DNA from: Phycisphaeraceae bacterium D3-23
GTDB lineage: Bacteria; Planctomycetota; Phycisphaerae; Phycisphaerales; Phycisphaeraceae
Assembly: GCA_039555135.1 (NCBI GenBank)
Contig: CP114179.1
Location: 3,286,001 to 3,350,000 of the forward strand
Length of the DNA: 64,000 nt
Reading direction: 5' to 3'
This document shows positions 52,255-60,958 of the stretch, one piece after another. The translations under genes were made by a program, and so were the position numbers. Within the stretch, counting starts at the first letter, position 1. Each line of letters opens with the position of its first letter. Below the pieces are notes generated by a model. That model was not told where the DNA came from, did not search any database, and worked only from the letters and a program-made list of their open reading frames with translations.

Positions 52255-54777
52255 ATGCGAGACCGAAACGATACGCGCCGGGCCGACGGCTTCGAGGCCC
52301 TCGAGCCTCGCGTCCTGTTCAACGGCGACATCTCGATCCTCCCGCTGGGCGACTCGATCACCGCGTCGTCGGGCTCCAACTTCAGCTACCGCTACTACCT
52401 CTGGGAGCGCCTGGTCAACGACGGCGTCGACTTCGACTTCGTCGGCAACGAGGACACCAACCGCGGTAGCACACCCAACTGGCCAAGCGTGAACGGCCAG
52501 TCCTTCGACCGCGACCACGAGGGCCACTCGGGCCACCGCGTCGATCGGATCAACGACAAACTGCCCGGCTTCCTGAGCCACTACACCCCCGACATCGCGC
52601 TGGTCCACCTCGGCACCAACGACATCATCCAGGGCCAGTCCGCATCCTCCACCGCAGACGAGCTGCGCACCACCATCGCGCTGCTGCGTCAGGACAACCC
52701 CGACGTCACAATCCTACTTTCGCAAATCATCCCGCTCGACCGGACCCATGGCGAACGGGTCGATGAACTCAACGCGTTGCTGCCTGGCATTGTCAACGAC
52801 CTGTCGACCGGCCAATCGCAGATCGTCTTGGTCGATCAGAACACAGGTTTCGATGTGGATGACGATACCTACGACGGCATCCACCCCGACCGCAGCGGCG
52901 AAGAGCTCATGGCGCTGCGCTTCTATGAGGCGCTCGACGGCTTCCTCGATAGTGCCCCCTCACAGAACTCCCGGCCCAACGCGAACGCCGGCGCCGACCA
53001 GACCCTGACCGATAGCAACAACAACGGCACGGTCACGTTCCGCCTCGATGGCGGATCGAGCAGCGACAGCGACGGCTCGATCGCGTCATACGTCTGGCGC
53101 ATCAACGGATCGACCGTGGGGACAGGTGCTCGGCCGTCGGTTTCCGTGGGGATCGGCACGCACAGTGTCCAGCTGACGGTGACCGACAACAACGGCTCGA
53201 CCGACACCGATACCGTGACGCTCCGCGCGCTCGCGCCGACCGCGCCGCCGCAGAACAACACCGCGCCCAGTGTGAACGCCGGGCCCGACCGCACATCGGT
53301 CACGAGCAACGGCCGGGTGACGCTGAGCGGCTCGGTGAGCGATGCCGATGGGGACAACCTGAGCACGAGCTGGTCGGTCGTCTCCGCACCCGGCTCGGTC
53401 TCGTTCGCCAACGCGAGCAGCCCGACCACCCAGGCGACGCTCACCGGCGAGGGCACCTACGTCCTCCGCCTGACCGCGAACGATGGCCAGAGCAGCCGGA
53501 GCGATAACGTCGAGATCACCATCATCTCGCCGACCTCGCCGCCCGGCGGTGGGGGTGGCGGCAGCTCGAACAACGCGCCCAGTGTCAACGCGGGCCCCGA
53601 CCGCGTGTCGTTCACAAGCAACGGCCGGGTGACACTCGCCGGCTCGGCGAGCGATCCCGACGCAGACAATCTCAGCACGACATGGTCCGTCGTCTCCGCA
53701 CCCGGAACCGTCGTGTTTGCGGATGCCAACGACCCACGCAGCCAGGCGACACTCATCGGCGACGGCGTCTACGTCCTCCGATTGACCGCGAGCGACGGCA
53801 CGACTTCACGCTCCAACGATGTCGAGATCTCGATCAACCCGTCAAGCCCGCCGTCCGGCGGGGGTGGCGGCGGCAGCTCGAATAGTTCGCCGCAAGTGAA
53901 CGCCGGGCCCGACCGCGTGTCCTATACGAGCAACGGCCGGGTCACGCTCGCGGGTTCTGCGAGTGACGTGGACGGCGACAACCTTACGACGAGTTGGTCG
54001 GTCATCTCCGCGCCGGGCGGTGTGGTCTTCGCCGACGCGACCGACCCGACTACCCAGGCGACGCTCTCCGGTGACGGCGTGTTTGTCCTCCGTCTGACGG
54101 TCAGCGACGGCACCGTGACGCGCACCGACGATGTCGAGATTTCGATCAACCCGACGTCGCCTCCGTCAGGTGGTGGTGGGGGGGGCGGCAGCTCGAACAG
54201 CTCGCCGCAGGTGAACGCCGGGCCCGACCGCGTGTCGTTCACGAGTAACGGCCGGGTGACACTGGCCGGCTCGGCCAGCGATCCCGACGGGGACAACCTC
54301 ACGACCACCTGGTCCGTCGTCTCCGCGTCTGGCACGGTTGCCTTTGCGAATGCCAGCGATGTGCGTAGCCAGGCGACCCTCACCGGCGATGGCGACTACG
54401 TCCTCCGCCTGACCGTCAGCGACGGCACGACGACGCGATCCGACGACGTCCGCATCTCCATCAACCCCACGGCCCCGCCCCCCGGTGGCGGCTCGAACAC
54501 CGCGCCCAGCGTCAACGCGGGGCCCAGCCGTGTCTCGGTGACGAATAACGGCCGGGTCACCCTCGCGGGCTCGGTGAGCGATCCGGATGGCGACGCCGTC
54601 ACGACGACGTGGTCGGTGGTTTCCTCACCCGGCGCGATTTCGTTCGACGACATCAACGCCCCCAACAGCCAGGCGACGCTCTTCAGCGCGGGGACCTACA
54701 TCCTCCGGCTGACCGCGAGCGACGGCAACTTCACCCGCACCGACGACGTATCGATCACGATCCAGCGGCCGGTATGA
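52255..54777 (+). CDS. LEPR-XLL secreted SGNH hydrolase with PKD-like repeats
   Basis: An 840-residue surface or extracellular protein. The N-terminus carries the planctomycete LEPR-XLL signature (GFEALEPRVLFNGD, residues 12-25) seen on very large exported proteins. A SGNH hydrolase domain follows (LPLGDSITA, HLGTNDI, DGIHPDRSG). A PKD-like domain comes next and then five ~100-residue repeats separated by Pro/Gly/Ser linkers. No C-terminal PEP tail is visible. It probably acts on or binds matrix polysaccharide. AAGGA at 52242-52246 supports the start. It ends 12 bases from the convergent metallopeptidase gene. Confidence 0.87.
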   Translation: MRDRNDTRRADGFEALEPRVLFNGDISILPLGDSITASSGSNFSYRYYLWERLVNDGVDFDFVGNEDTNRGSTPNWPSVNGQSFDRDHEGHSGHRVDRINDKLPGFLSHYTPDIALVHLGTNDIIQGQSASSTADELRTTIALLRQDNPDVTILLSQIIPLDRTHGERVDELNALLPGIVNDLSTGQSQIVLVDQNTGFDVDDDTYDGIHPDRSGEELMALRFYEALDGFLDSAPSQNSRPNANAGADQTLTDSNNNGTVTFRLDGGSSSDSDGSIASYVWRINGSTVGTGARPSVSVGIGTHSVQLTVTDNNGSTDTDTVTLRALAPTAPPQNNTAPSVNAGPDRTSVTSNGRVTLSGSVSDADGDNLSTSWSVVSAPGSVSFANASSPTTQATLTGEGTYVLRLTANDGQSSRSDNVEITIISPTSPPGGGGGGSSNNAPSVNAGPDRVSFTSNGRVTLAGSASDPDADNLSTTWSVVSAPGTVVFADANDPRSQATLIGDGVYVLRLTASDGTTSRSNDVEISINPSSPPSGGGGGGSSNSSPQVNAGPDRVSYTSNGRVTLAGSASDVDGDNLTTSWSVISAPGGVVFADATDPTTQATLSGDGVFVLRLTVSDGTVTRTDDVEISINPTSPPSGGGGGGGSSNSSPQVNAGPDRVSFTSNGRVTLAGSASDPDGDNLTTTWSVVSASGTVAFANASDVRSQATLTGDGDYVLRLTVSDGTTTRSDDVRISINPTAPPPGGGSNTAPSVNAGPSRVSVTNNGRVTLAGSVSDPDGDAVTTTWSVVSSPGAISFDDINAPNSQATLFSAGTYILRLTASDGNFTRTDDVSITIQRPV
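53255..54770 (+). repeat. Five tandem coding repeats of about 310 bases
   Basis: Copies begin near 53255, 53568, 53880, 54198 and 54495, with 297-318 bases between starts. Each encodes VNAGPDR...SNGRVTLAGS...TTQATL...YVLRL followed by a Pro/Gly/Ser linker. They are closely similar at DNA level, so recombination could change copy number. Confidence 0.85.
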
Positions 54778-54789
54778 CCCCGCCGCTGC

Positions 54790-55668
54790 TCACCTCGGGT
54801 TGACACGGTTGAAGACGGCGTCGTCGAAGGTGTTGCCCAGCGTGTAGTCGCCGGTGCGGTAGCCGTATTCGAACCACGCGACGCGCTGCGCGCTGGTGCC
54901 GTGCGTGAACTGATGGGGATCGACGTGGCCCGAGCTTCGCCGCTGCAGCGTGTCGTCGCCGATCGCCTCGGCCGCCTGGACCGCCTCCGCGATGTCGCCG
55001 GGCTCGAGGCTGTTGAACCGCCGCTGCGCGTGGTGGGCCCAGACGCCGGCGAGGAAGTCGGCCTGGAGCTCCAGCCGGACCGACAGCCGGTTGTACTCCT
55101 GCTGACTGACCTGTCCGCGTGCGCGGTGGACGCGCTCGGAGTAGCCCAGCAGGTGCTGCACGTGGTGGCCGACCTCGTGCGCGATGACGTAGGCCTGGGC
55201 GAAGTCGCCCGGTGCGCCCAGGTCGCGCTCGAGCTGTTTATAGAAGCTCAGGTCGATGTAGATGGTCTCGTCCGCGCCGCAGTAGAACGGGCCGACGCCC
55301 GAGTCGGCGGTGCCGCAGGCCGACTGCACGCGGTCGGTGAAGTAGACGAGCTTGGGCTCGCGGTAGTCCATACCGGCTTGCTTGAACTGCTCGCCCCAGA
55401 TGTCTTCGGTGTCGGCGAGGACGACGGAGACAAACTCTGCGAGCTCGTCTTCCTCGGCGGTGGGCGTGTGCCCGGTACTGGGGCCCGCGACCTGGCTGGA
55501 CTGCTGCATCAGCGCCTGGAGGACGTTGCCCAGGTCGCCGCCCTGGAGCAGGACGATCCCGACCACGACGATGATGCCGACGATCCCGCCGCCGGCGAGC
55601 TTACCCTTGGCGGGGATGCCGCGTCGGTCTTCGACGTTCTTGCTCTTGCGTCGGCCTTTGTATCGCAT
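54790..55668 (-). CDS. YpfJ-type neutral zinc metallopeptidase
   Basis: A 292-residue membrane-anchored metallopeptidase. One TM helix lies at residues 26-42 after a basic start (RYKGRRKSKNVEDRRG), and the zinc site HEVGH is at 164-168. DLSFYKQLERDLGAPGDFAQ before it and ELQADFLAGVWAHH (the downstream Glu ligand region) are conserved in the family. Function is not well established, though members are widespread. The start at 55668 has GGAGAG just upstream; the frame is open to 55764. Confidence 0.88.
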   Translation of the reverse strand: MRYKGRRKSKNVEDRRGIPAKGKLAGGGIVGIIVVVGIVLLQGGDLGNVLQALMQQSSQVAGPSTGHTPTAEEDELAEFVSVVLADTEDIWGEQFKQAGMDYREPKLVYFTDRVQSACGTADSGVGPFYCGADETIYIDLSFYKQLERDLGAPGDFAQAYVIAHEVGHHVQHLLGYSERVHRARGQVSQQEYNRLSVRLELQADFLAGVWAHHAQRRFNSLEPGDIAEAVQAAEAIGDDTLQRRSSGHVDPHQFTHGTSAQRVAWFEYGYRTGDYTLGNTFDDAVFNRVNPR

Positions 55669-55791
55669 CGCACTCTCCAATTCGCATCCGGGTCGCGTGC
55701 AAAGCAGGCGCACCGCAGCGGCGTGTTGTGGACTGTAGTTTAGCGTTGCGCGGGGCTGAACCAAGAAGTGAGACGATGCGCGGCCGAGACA

Positions 55792-56379
55792 CTAGCTCAT
55801 CAAGACCCAGACCAGCAGGGCCTGGAGGGCGAGGATGCCCGCGGCGAGGAAGCCGATGCCCATTGGGTTTTTGCGAAGCTCCGGGAAGAATTCGCGGGCC
55901 TGGGGCAGGGGCACCATCGCGAGCTGCGGCTCGGCGGCGGCGGGGCAGTGCTGGGCGATGAGGCCGCGGCGGGCCTGGTCCTGGATCATCGCGAGGATGA
56001 GGCAGCCGTCGAAGGGCGTGAGCCCGAGGGCCTTGGCCAGGCGCATCAGCCCGTCGCGTTTGGCGGGGGGGAGGACGTCGCCTTGGAGCGACTCGGCGGT
56101 GCGGACCGCGAGGACCCAGCGCGGGTCGGTCGCGCCGGAGATCGGCGTCGGCGGGGTGGGGCGTGCGTGCGACGCGGGTGTGTGCTCGACGGCGGGGACA
56201 TCGTTGACCAGCCGGAGCTGCGGCGCGGTATTCGCGCTCGACGCTGCGGCGCGTCGTGTTGGAGGCGACCACCCGGGGCCACCGGGTGCGCGGTGGCGCG
56301 GCGACGTTGGCGCGTCGTCGGGCGCGGCCGAGGGATGGCCGACGCCGGGGTTCGTGTTGGCGGGGGGCGTGGGTTTCAT
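55792..56379 (-). CDS. Tail-anchored protein of unknown function
   Basis: A 195-residue protein. The first ~75 residues are Pro/Ala/Thr-rich and probably disordered. A conserved-looking helical part (LMRLAKALGLTPFDGCLILAMIQDQARRGL) follows. The C-terminus is one TM helix (GIGFLAAGILALQALLVWVL) ending two residues later, so it is likely anchored with its bulk in the cytoplasm. No family was recognised. It is encoded about 120 bases upstream of the metallopeptidase on the same strand. Confidence 0.65.
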   Translation of the reverse strand: MKPTPPANTNPGVGHPSAAPDDAPTSPRHRAPGGPGWSPPTRRAAASSANTAPQLRLVNDVPAVEHTPASHARPTPPTPISGATDPRWVLAVRTAESLQGDVLPPAKRDGLMRLAKALGLTPFDGCLILAMIQDQARRGLIAQHCPAAAEPQLAMVPLPQAREFFPELRKNPMGIGFLAAGILALQALLVWVLMS

Positions 56380-56560
56380 TGTTACACCGGGCGGGCCGGC
56401 TGCTCAAACAGTATCACGGTTTTGGCGGATTCCAAGCCAAAGCGTGCCAAAACTTGCGGGTTGGGGTGGTATCGCTTGAGAAAGTGCGTTCCGCGCGGCC
56501 GATAACCTGTGTGGGGGTTGCGGGGTGTACAACTGGGCAGGCACCGTGTTGTTTGTCCGT

Positions 56561-56615
56561 CGCCCATCGGGCGGCGCGTTGGGCTTGCGTGTTGCCACGC
56601 GCCGCCCGTTGGGCG
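56561..56615. repeat. Inverted-repeat element 3
   Basis: Arms 56561-56578 and 56598-56615 are complementary at 17 of 18 positions around a 19-base loop. It sits in a ~260-base gap between two minus-strand genes, just after the E2 stop on the transcribed strand, where it could end or stabilise the E2 message. No T run is evident. Confidence 0.82.
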
Positions 56616-56643
56616 GTCGGCTAAACGTGAAACACACGCGTTG

Positions 56644-58212
56644 TCACGCGGACGGCGCGGCGGTGTACTCGAACTCTTCGATGGCGTGCTTGATGTCGCC
56701 CAGGAAGTGGCCCCCGCCGACGCCGTTGACGATGCGGTGGTCGAAGGCGAGGGTGAGCTTGGCGGTCTTGATAAAGTCGTAGCCGCCTTCGCCGTCGGGC
56801 ACGGGCTGCCAGAACGTCTTGCCCAGGACGAGCGTCGCGACGGCCGGGGCGACCACGGCCGGGATGCCCAGTTCCATCCCGGCCGTGCCCATGTTCGAGA
56901 CGGTGAGCGTCGTCGCGGCGTCGGCCTGGTCCTTGCCTTCGCGCGCCAGCGCGATGCTGTCGGACACCGCGGCGTAGAACGCGTCGGGCGCGAGGGTATC
57001 GGCATCTTTGACCACGGCCGTGACCATGAGGTCGCCCGGCAGCGCGACGGCGATGCCGAGGTTGACGTGCTTGTAAGTGCGCAGGGTCTTGCCGGTCGCA
57101 TCGAGCGAGCTGCGCAGGTTCGGGTGCCGCTTCATCACCTGCGTCACACACCACAGCATCATCGCAAACGCGGTGGGCCCGCCACCGGCTTGCTTGACGG
57201 CCGCGCGCTCGGAGTCCATGTGCGACCAGTCGGCGTCCGTCACCACGACGACCGGCACGCAGACCTGCGCCCCGCGGATCAGGCGGTAGTTCAGCGTCTG
57301 CTGCGTCACGGGCAGCGGGGCCTCGTCGTAGTCCTCGGTATGCGCGGGCGCTGCGGGCTTGGCCGGCGGGGCGTCGCCCGAGGCGCGGAAGCGTTCGACA
57401 TCGGCGGGCATGAGCGCGCTGCCGTCGAAGGGGATCCGGCCGGCCTGGTCGAGCAGCCCCGCGTCACGCAGGAGTTTCCGCGTACGTGGCGGCATCTTGA
57501 CGTTGGCGTTCGACGCGGATGAGTGGCCGTTGGCGGCGGCGCTGCCGTTTGTGTTCGGCGAGGCTTGTGCATCGGCGGGGGCCGCGGGGCCGTGACCTGC
57601 GGCCATGTCGCTGGTGTCCGCCGCGACACGCATCGTCCCGACCTGTGCGCCGATCGCCAGCACGCTGCCCGGCTCGGCGATCCACTCGACGATCTCGCCA
57701 TCGAATGGCGACTCGACATCGCTGTTGGCCTTGTCGGTCTCCATCGTGTACAGCGGGTCGTCGCGCTTGACGGCGTCGCCCGGCTGCTTGAGGTACTCCA
57801 CCAGCACGGCCTCGGCGAGCCCTTCACCCAACTGCGGGATCCGGATCGCGGTGAGCTTCGTGCCCCCCCCGGACCCCCCGGATGTTTCGTTCGTTGCATT
57901 CGTTTCGGGGGTCGCGCTTGCGGCGGTGGCCGGCGGGCCGTGCGGGTTCGCGCCGACGTCCTTGACGCCTTCCGCGACTTCCATCTGCCCCACCTCCGCG
58001 CCGATCGGCAGCACACTGCCCGGCTCGACACTCCACGCGACGATCTTGCCATCAAACGGCGACTCGACATCGCTGTTGGCCTTGTCCGTCTCCATCGTAT
58101 AGAGCGGGTCGTCGCGCTTGACGACGTCGCCGGGCTTCTTGATGAACTCGACGAGGATCGCCTCGGCGAGTCCTTCGCCAAGCTGCGGGATTCGGATCGG
58201 CACAATCGGCAT
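56644..58212 (-). CDS. 2-oxoacid dehydrogenase E2 (dihydrolipoyl acyltransferase) with two lipoyl domains
   Basis: A 522-residue E2. Two tandem lipoyl domains carry the lipoylation site ETDKA (Lys44 in the first copy), then an Ala/Asn-rich linker, a peripheral-subunit-binding domain (RTRKLLRDAGLLDQAGRIPF) and the catalytic core with the active-site DHRIVNGVGGG. It transfers the acyl group made by E1 to CoA. The gene follows the E1 gene with a ~115-base gap that holds an inverted repeat. Pyruvate versus branched-chain specificity is not decidable. Confidence 0.91.
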   Translation of the reverse strand: MPIVPIRIPQLGEGLAEAILVEFIKKPGDVVKRDDPLYTMETDKANSDVESPFDGKIVAWSVEPGSVLPIGAEVGQMEVAEGVKDVGANPHGPPATAASATPETNATNETSGGSGGGTKLTAIRIPQLGEGLAEAVLVEYLKQPGDAVKRDDPLYTMETDKANSDVESPFDGEIVEWIAEPGSVLAIGAQVGTMRVAADTSDMAAGHGPAAPADAQASPNTNGSAAANGHSSASNANVKMPPRTRKLLRDAGLLDQAGRIPFDGSALMPADVERFRASGDAPPAKPAAPAHTEDYDEAPLPVTQQTLNYRLIRGAQVCVPVVVVTDADWSHMDSERAAVKQAGGGPTAFAMMLWCVTQVMKRHPNLRSSLDATGKTLRTYKHVNLGIAVALPGDLMVTAVVKDADTLAPDAFYAAVSDSIALAREGKDQADAATTLTVSNMGTAGMELGIPAVVAPAVATLVLGKTFWQPVPDGEGGYDFIKTAKLTLAFDHRIVNGVGGGHFLGDIKHAIEEFEYTAAPSA

Positions 58213-58227
58213 AGCAATCAGTCCCAG

Positions 58228-58322
58228 GTGGGGCGGGCTTCCAGCCCGCCGTCGCGGTATCGGCGCGAATCCAGAAAACTCTCAGGCCGATGGCCTGATG
58301 GCGGGCTGGAAGCCCGCCCCAC
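58228..58322. repeat. Inverted-repeat element 4
   Basis: Arms 58228-58250 and 58300-58322 are perfectly complementary over 23 bp around a 49-base spacer. Each arm is itself nearly palindromic (GCGGGCTTCCAGCCCGC), so it can fold alternatively into two small hairpins. It sits between the E1 and E2 genes. This compact, self-complementary form is typical of dispersed palindromic repeats. Confidence 0.9.
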
Positions 58323-58327
58323 TTTGG

Positions 58328-60307
58328 TCAGTCCTTCATGCAGGCGTTGACGGCGTCGACCACGTCCTCGGCCGACGGCAGCGCGGCGTACTCATAAATC
58401 GGGTTGTAGCCGATGTGGACATCGGGCTTACTCACCAGGCGCGGCGCGCTGAGCAGTTGATAGAAGCTCTCGGTGTCGCTGGTCAGGGTGCTAACTATCA
58501 TCTGTCCGACGCTGCACGACTCGCCGTCTTCCTGCACGACGACGAGCCGGCCCGTCTTCGCGAGCGACTTGGCGATCGTCTCTTTGTCCCACGGCTGGAT
58601 CGAGCGCAGGTCGATCATCTCGACCGACACGTCCTCACCGATCTTGTCGAGCGCTTGCTCGGCGACTTCGACACAGTTGCCCCAGCAGACGAGCGTGAGG
58701 TCGCTGCCTTCCTGCCGGAGGCGCGCTTGGCCGAAGGGTACGGCCTGTGCGGCGTCGGGCATCGGCGCGGGCTGGCGGATCAGGTGCTTGGGCAGCAGGA
58801 CGATCGTCGGGTCCTCGGCATGCATCGCGGTCCACAGGAGGCCCGACGCGTCCTCGGGGGTGCTGGGCACGACGACGCGGAGGCCGGGGATGTGGGCGAA
58901 GGAGGACTCGTTGGCCTGGCTGTGCCAGAGCGATCCGCCCGGGAGGTATGCGCCGTAGGGGGCGTAGAGGACGATGGGGCAGGTCCAGTTGCCGTGCGTG
59001 CGCCAGCGGAGGGTGGCCCAGTTTTGTGAGATCTGGTTCCACGCGGGGCCGACGAAGTCGACGAACTGGAGCTCGAAGACAGGCCGCATGCCGTAGCTCG
59101 CCAGGCCGCAGGCGACGCCTGCGATGGTGGCCTCGGCGAGCGGGGAGTTGAACACGCGGTCGGGGTGCGCCGTGGAGAGACCACTGGTCAATCCGAACAC
59201 GCCGCCCTTGGGGTCTTCGATATCTTCGCCAAAACAGACGCGCCGGCGGTCGTCGTTGAGGCCGGCCATGAGGGTCTGGTTCACCGCATCGACCATGCGC
59301 CAGCGCTCGTCCGCTTTGAGCTCGACGGGGTCGGGCGTCGGCGCGGGGCCCAGCAGCTCGTCCATCAGGTGCGCCGCGTCAGGGTCGGCGGCGTCTTCTG
59401 CCTCACGGTACTCGCGGTCGACCTGCTCCTCGATCTCCTTCTTCTTGCGGTCCCAGAAGTCGGCGGTGAGCTCGCCCTTCTCGATCAGCTCGTCGGCGAG
59501 CAGGGTGATCGGGTCGCGTTCGCTCATACGCTCGATCTCTGCGGCCGGGCGGTACACGCGGTGGTCATCGCTGGACGTGTGGCTGCACAGCCGATCGAGG
59601 TCGCAGACGAGGACGGAGGGGCCTTCGCCCGCGCGGGCCTTGGCGATCGCGCGGCTGCCGACCTCGGTGAGGACGTCGACGCTGCGGGCGTTGATGTGCT
59701 TGAGCCCGCCGGTGTCGAGGAAGATGTCGAGATTGAACGGGTTGAAGCGGTCGGTGTTGGTGCTGATGCCGTAGTGGTTGTCTTCGATCATGAAGATGAC
59801 GGGCAGCTTGCGTTCGACGGCGAAGACGACGGCCTCGTAGAACTCGCCCTGGCGTGTCGCGGCGTCGCCGATGGTCGCGACGACGACGCCGTCCTTGCCT
59901 TCGAGCTGCATGCCCCACGCGACCCCGCAGCCGGGCAGGAGGTTGCCGCCGGTCGGCGTGGGCACGGACCAGACATTTTTCTTGCGCGACGAGTAGTGGC
60001 CCGGCATCTGCCGGCCCGCGCTGGAGGAATCGCGCTTGGCGAAGTAGGCCTTGGCGAGTTCCATGTTCGTGACGCCACGCGCCAGCACCATCGCGCGGTC
60101 GCGGTAGTACGGGAAGAGGTAGTCGTCGGGCTCGAGCAGCGACGCGATCGTGGCCAGGCACTCGTGGCCCATCCCCGCGACCTGGAACCAGCCCTTGCTC
60201 TGACGCAGCAGGATGCCCTCGCGTCGGTCGCCCTCGCGCGAGAGGTACATAAGTTCCAGCAGCGCGAGCTTATCGATCGTCTTTGAGGCGCGTTGGGTGG
60301 TGGCCAT
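58328..60307 (-). CDS. 2-oxoacid dehydrogenase E1, fused alpha and beta subunits
   Basis: A 659-residue thiamine-diphosphate enzyme. The N-terminal alpha part has the TPP motif GDAATRQGEFYE...EDNHYGISTN; the C-terminal beta part starts near residue 340 with WRMVDAVNQTLMAGLNDD and has FGEDI, FNSPLAEATIAGVACGLA and PFGQARLRQEGSDLTLV. Fused E1 is found in several branched-chain/acetoin-type complexes. It decarboxylates a 2-oxoacid and passes the acyl group to the E2 encoded downstream. ATG 60307 is favoured over ATG 60337. No E3 gene is present nearby. Confidence 0.9.
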   Translation of the reverse strand: MATTQRASKTIDKLALLELMYLSREGDRREGILLRQSKGWFQVAGMGHECLATIASLLEPDDYLFPYYRDRAMVLARGVTNMELAKAYFAKRDSSSAGRQMPGHYSSRKKNVWSVPTPTGGNLLPGCGVAWGMQLEGKDGVVVATIGDAATRQGEFYEAVVFAVERKLPVIFMIEDNHYGISTNTDRFNPFNLDIFLDTGGLKHINARSVDVLTEVGSRAIAKARAGEGPSVLVCDLDRLCSHTSSDDHRVYRPAAEIERMSERDPITLLADELIEKGELTADFWDRKKKEIEEQVDREYREAEDAADPDAAHLMDELLGPAPTPDPVELKADERWRMVDAVNQTLMAGLNDDRRRVCFGEDIEDPKGGVFGLTSGLSTAHPDRVFNSPLAEATIAGVACGLASYGMRPVFELQFVDFVGPAWNQISQNWATLRWRTHGNWTCPIVLYAPYGAYLPGGSLWHSQANESSFAHIPGLRVVVPSTPEDASGLLWTAMHAEDPTIVLLPKHLIRQPAPMPDAAQAVPFGQARLRQEGSDLTLVCWGNCVEVAEQALDKIGEDVSVEMIDLRSIQPWDKETIAKSLAKTGRLVVVQEDGESCSVGQMIVSTLTSDTESFYQLLSAPRLVSKPDVHIGYNPIYEYAALPSAEDVVDAVNACMKD

Positions 60308-60444
60308 CGTGCGTTTCCGTGGGGTGAAACGTGACATTGCGTCCGATCAGGGATATCCCTGAATCGGTAGCGCATTCTAACGCGCGCTATGGGTATTGGC
60401 TACAGCACGAAGGGGTTGTTTCCCTCCGGCGTCGTGCATTGCTG

Positions 60445-60954
60445 TTAGCCGGTCGGCAGGCAGTCGGCGTGCGTGTTCGCGGTCGCGTGTTCGGCGGCCC
60501 AGCGCATCGTGTCGTGCTGCTTTGCGGTAGCGCTGCTCAAAAACTCGGGCCGGGGGTAGACGCAGACGCGCGGCAGGTCGAGGCGGTCCGCGTCCCAGCA
60601 GGCGGCGACGGTGGGATCGTCGCTGGTCATGCCGTCGGTATGGTGTCGGCAGGCGTGGATCAGCAGGTCGAGCCGGTCGTCGGTGACGGTGAAGTGTTCG
60701 CCGTGGTGGGTTTGCGCGAGCCCTGCGCCACGTGCGCCGTGCCCGGGGTCGTGGCCGTCGTTGGTTCGACAGGCGTCGTGGTAGAGCGCGAAGAGGCGGA
60801 CGACGATTGGGTCCGCGCCGTTGTCCTCGGCGATGCGCAGGCCGTTCTGCATGACGCGCGACCAGTGGCGGACGCCGTGGACGCCCTGCCAGTCGAGGAG
60901 GTACTGTTGTTTGATCGCGTCGAGGACGTCGGTGGTGGCGATGTTTGCTTGCAT
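60445..60954 (-). CDS. HD-domain metal-dependent phosphohydrolase-like protein
   Basis: A 169-residue protein with a full HD signature: GVRHWSRV (first His), LYHDACRTND (His-Asp pair), HACRHHTDG and DADRLDLPRV (last Asp). The family hydrolyses nucleotides or phosphodiesters; the substrate is unknown. The start at ATG 60954 excludes 71 upstream residues that are low-complexity and lie in the rimO frame-shadow. It follows rimO by four bases, suggesting one transcription unit. Confidence 0.85.
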   Translation of the reverse strand: MQANIATTDVLDAIKQQYLLDWQGVHGVRHWSRVMQNGLRIAEDNGADPIVVRLFALYHDACRTNDGHDPGHGARGAGLAQTHHGEHFTVTDDRLDLLIHACRHHTDGMTSDDPTVAACWDADRLDLPRVCVYPRPEFLSSATAKQHDTMRWAAEHATANTHADCLPTG

Positions 60955-60958
60955 CGCG

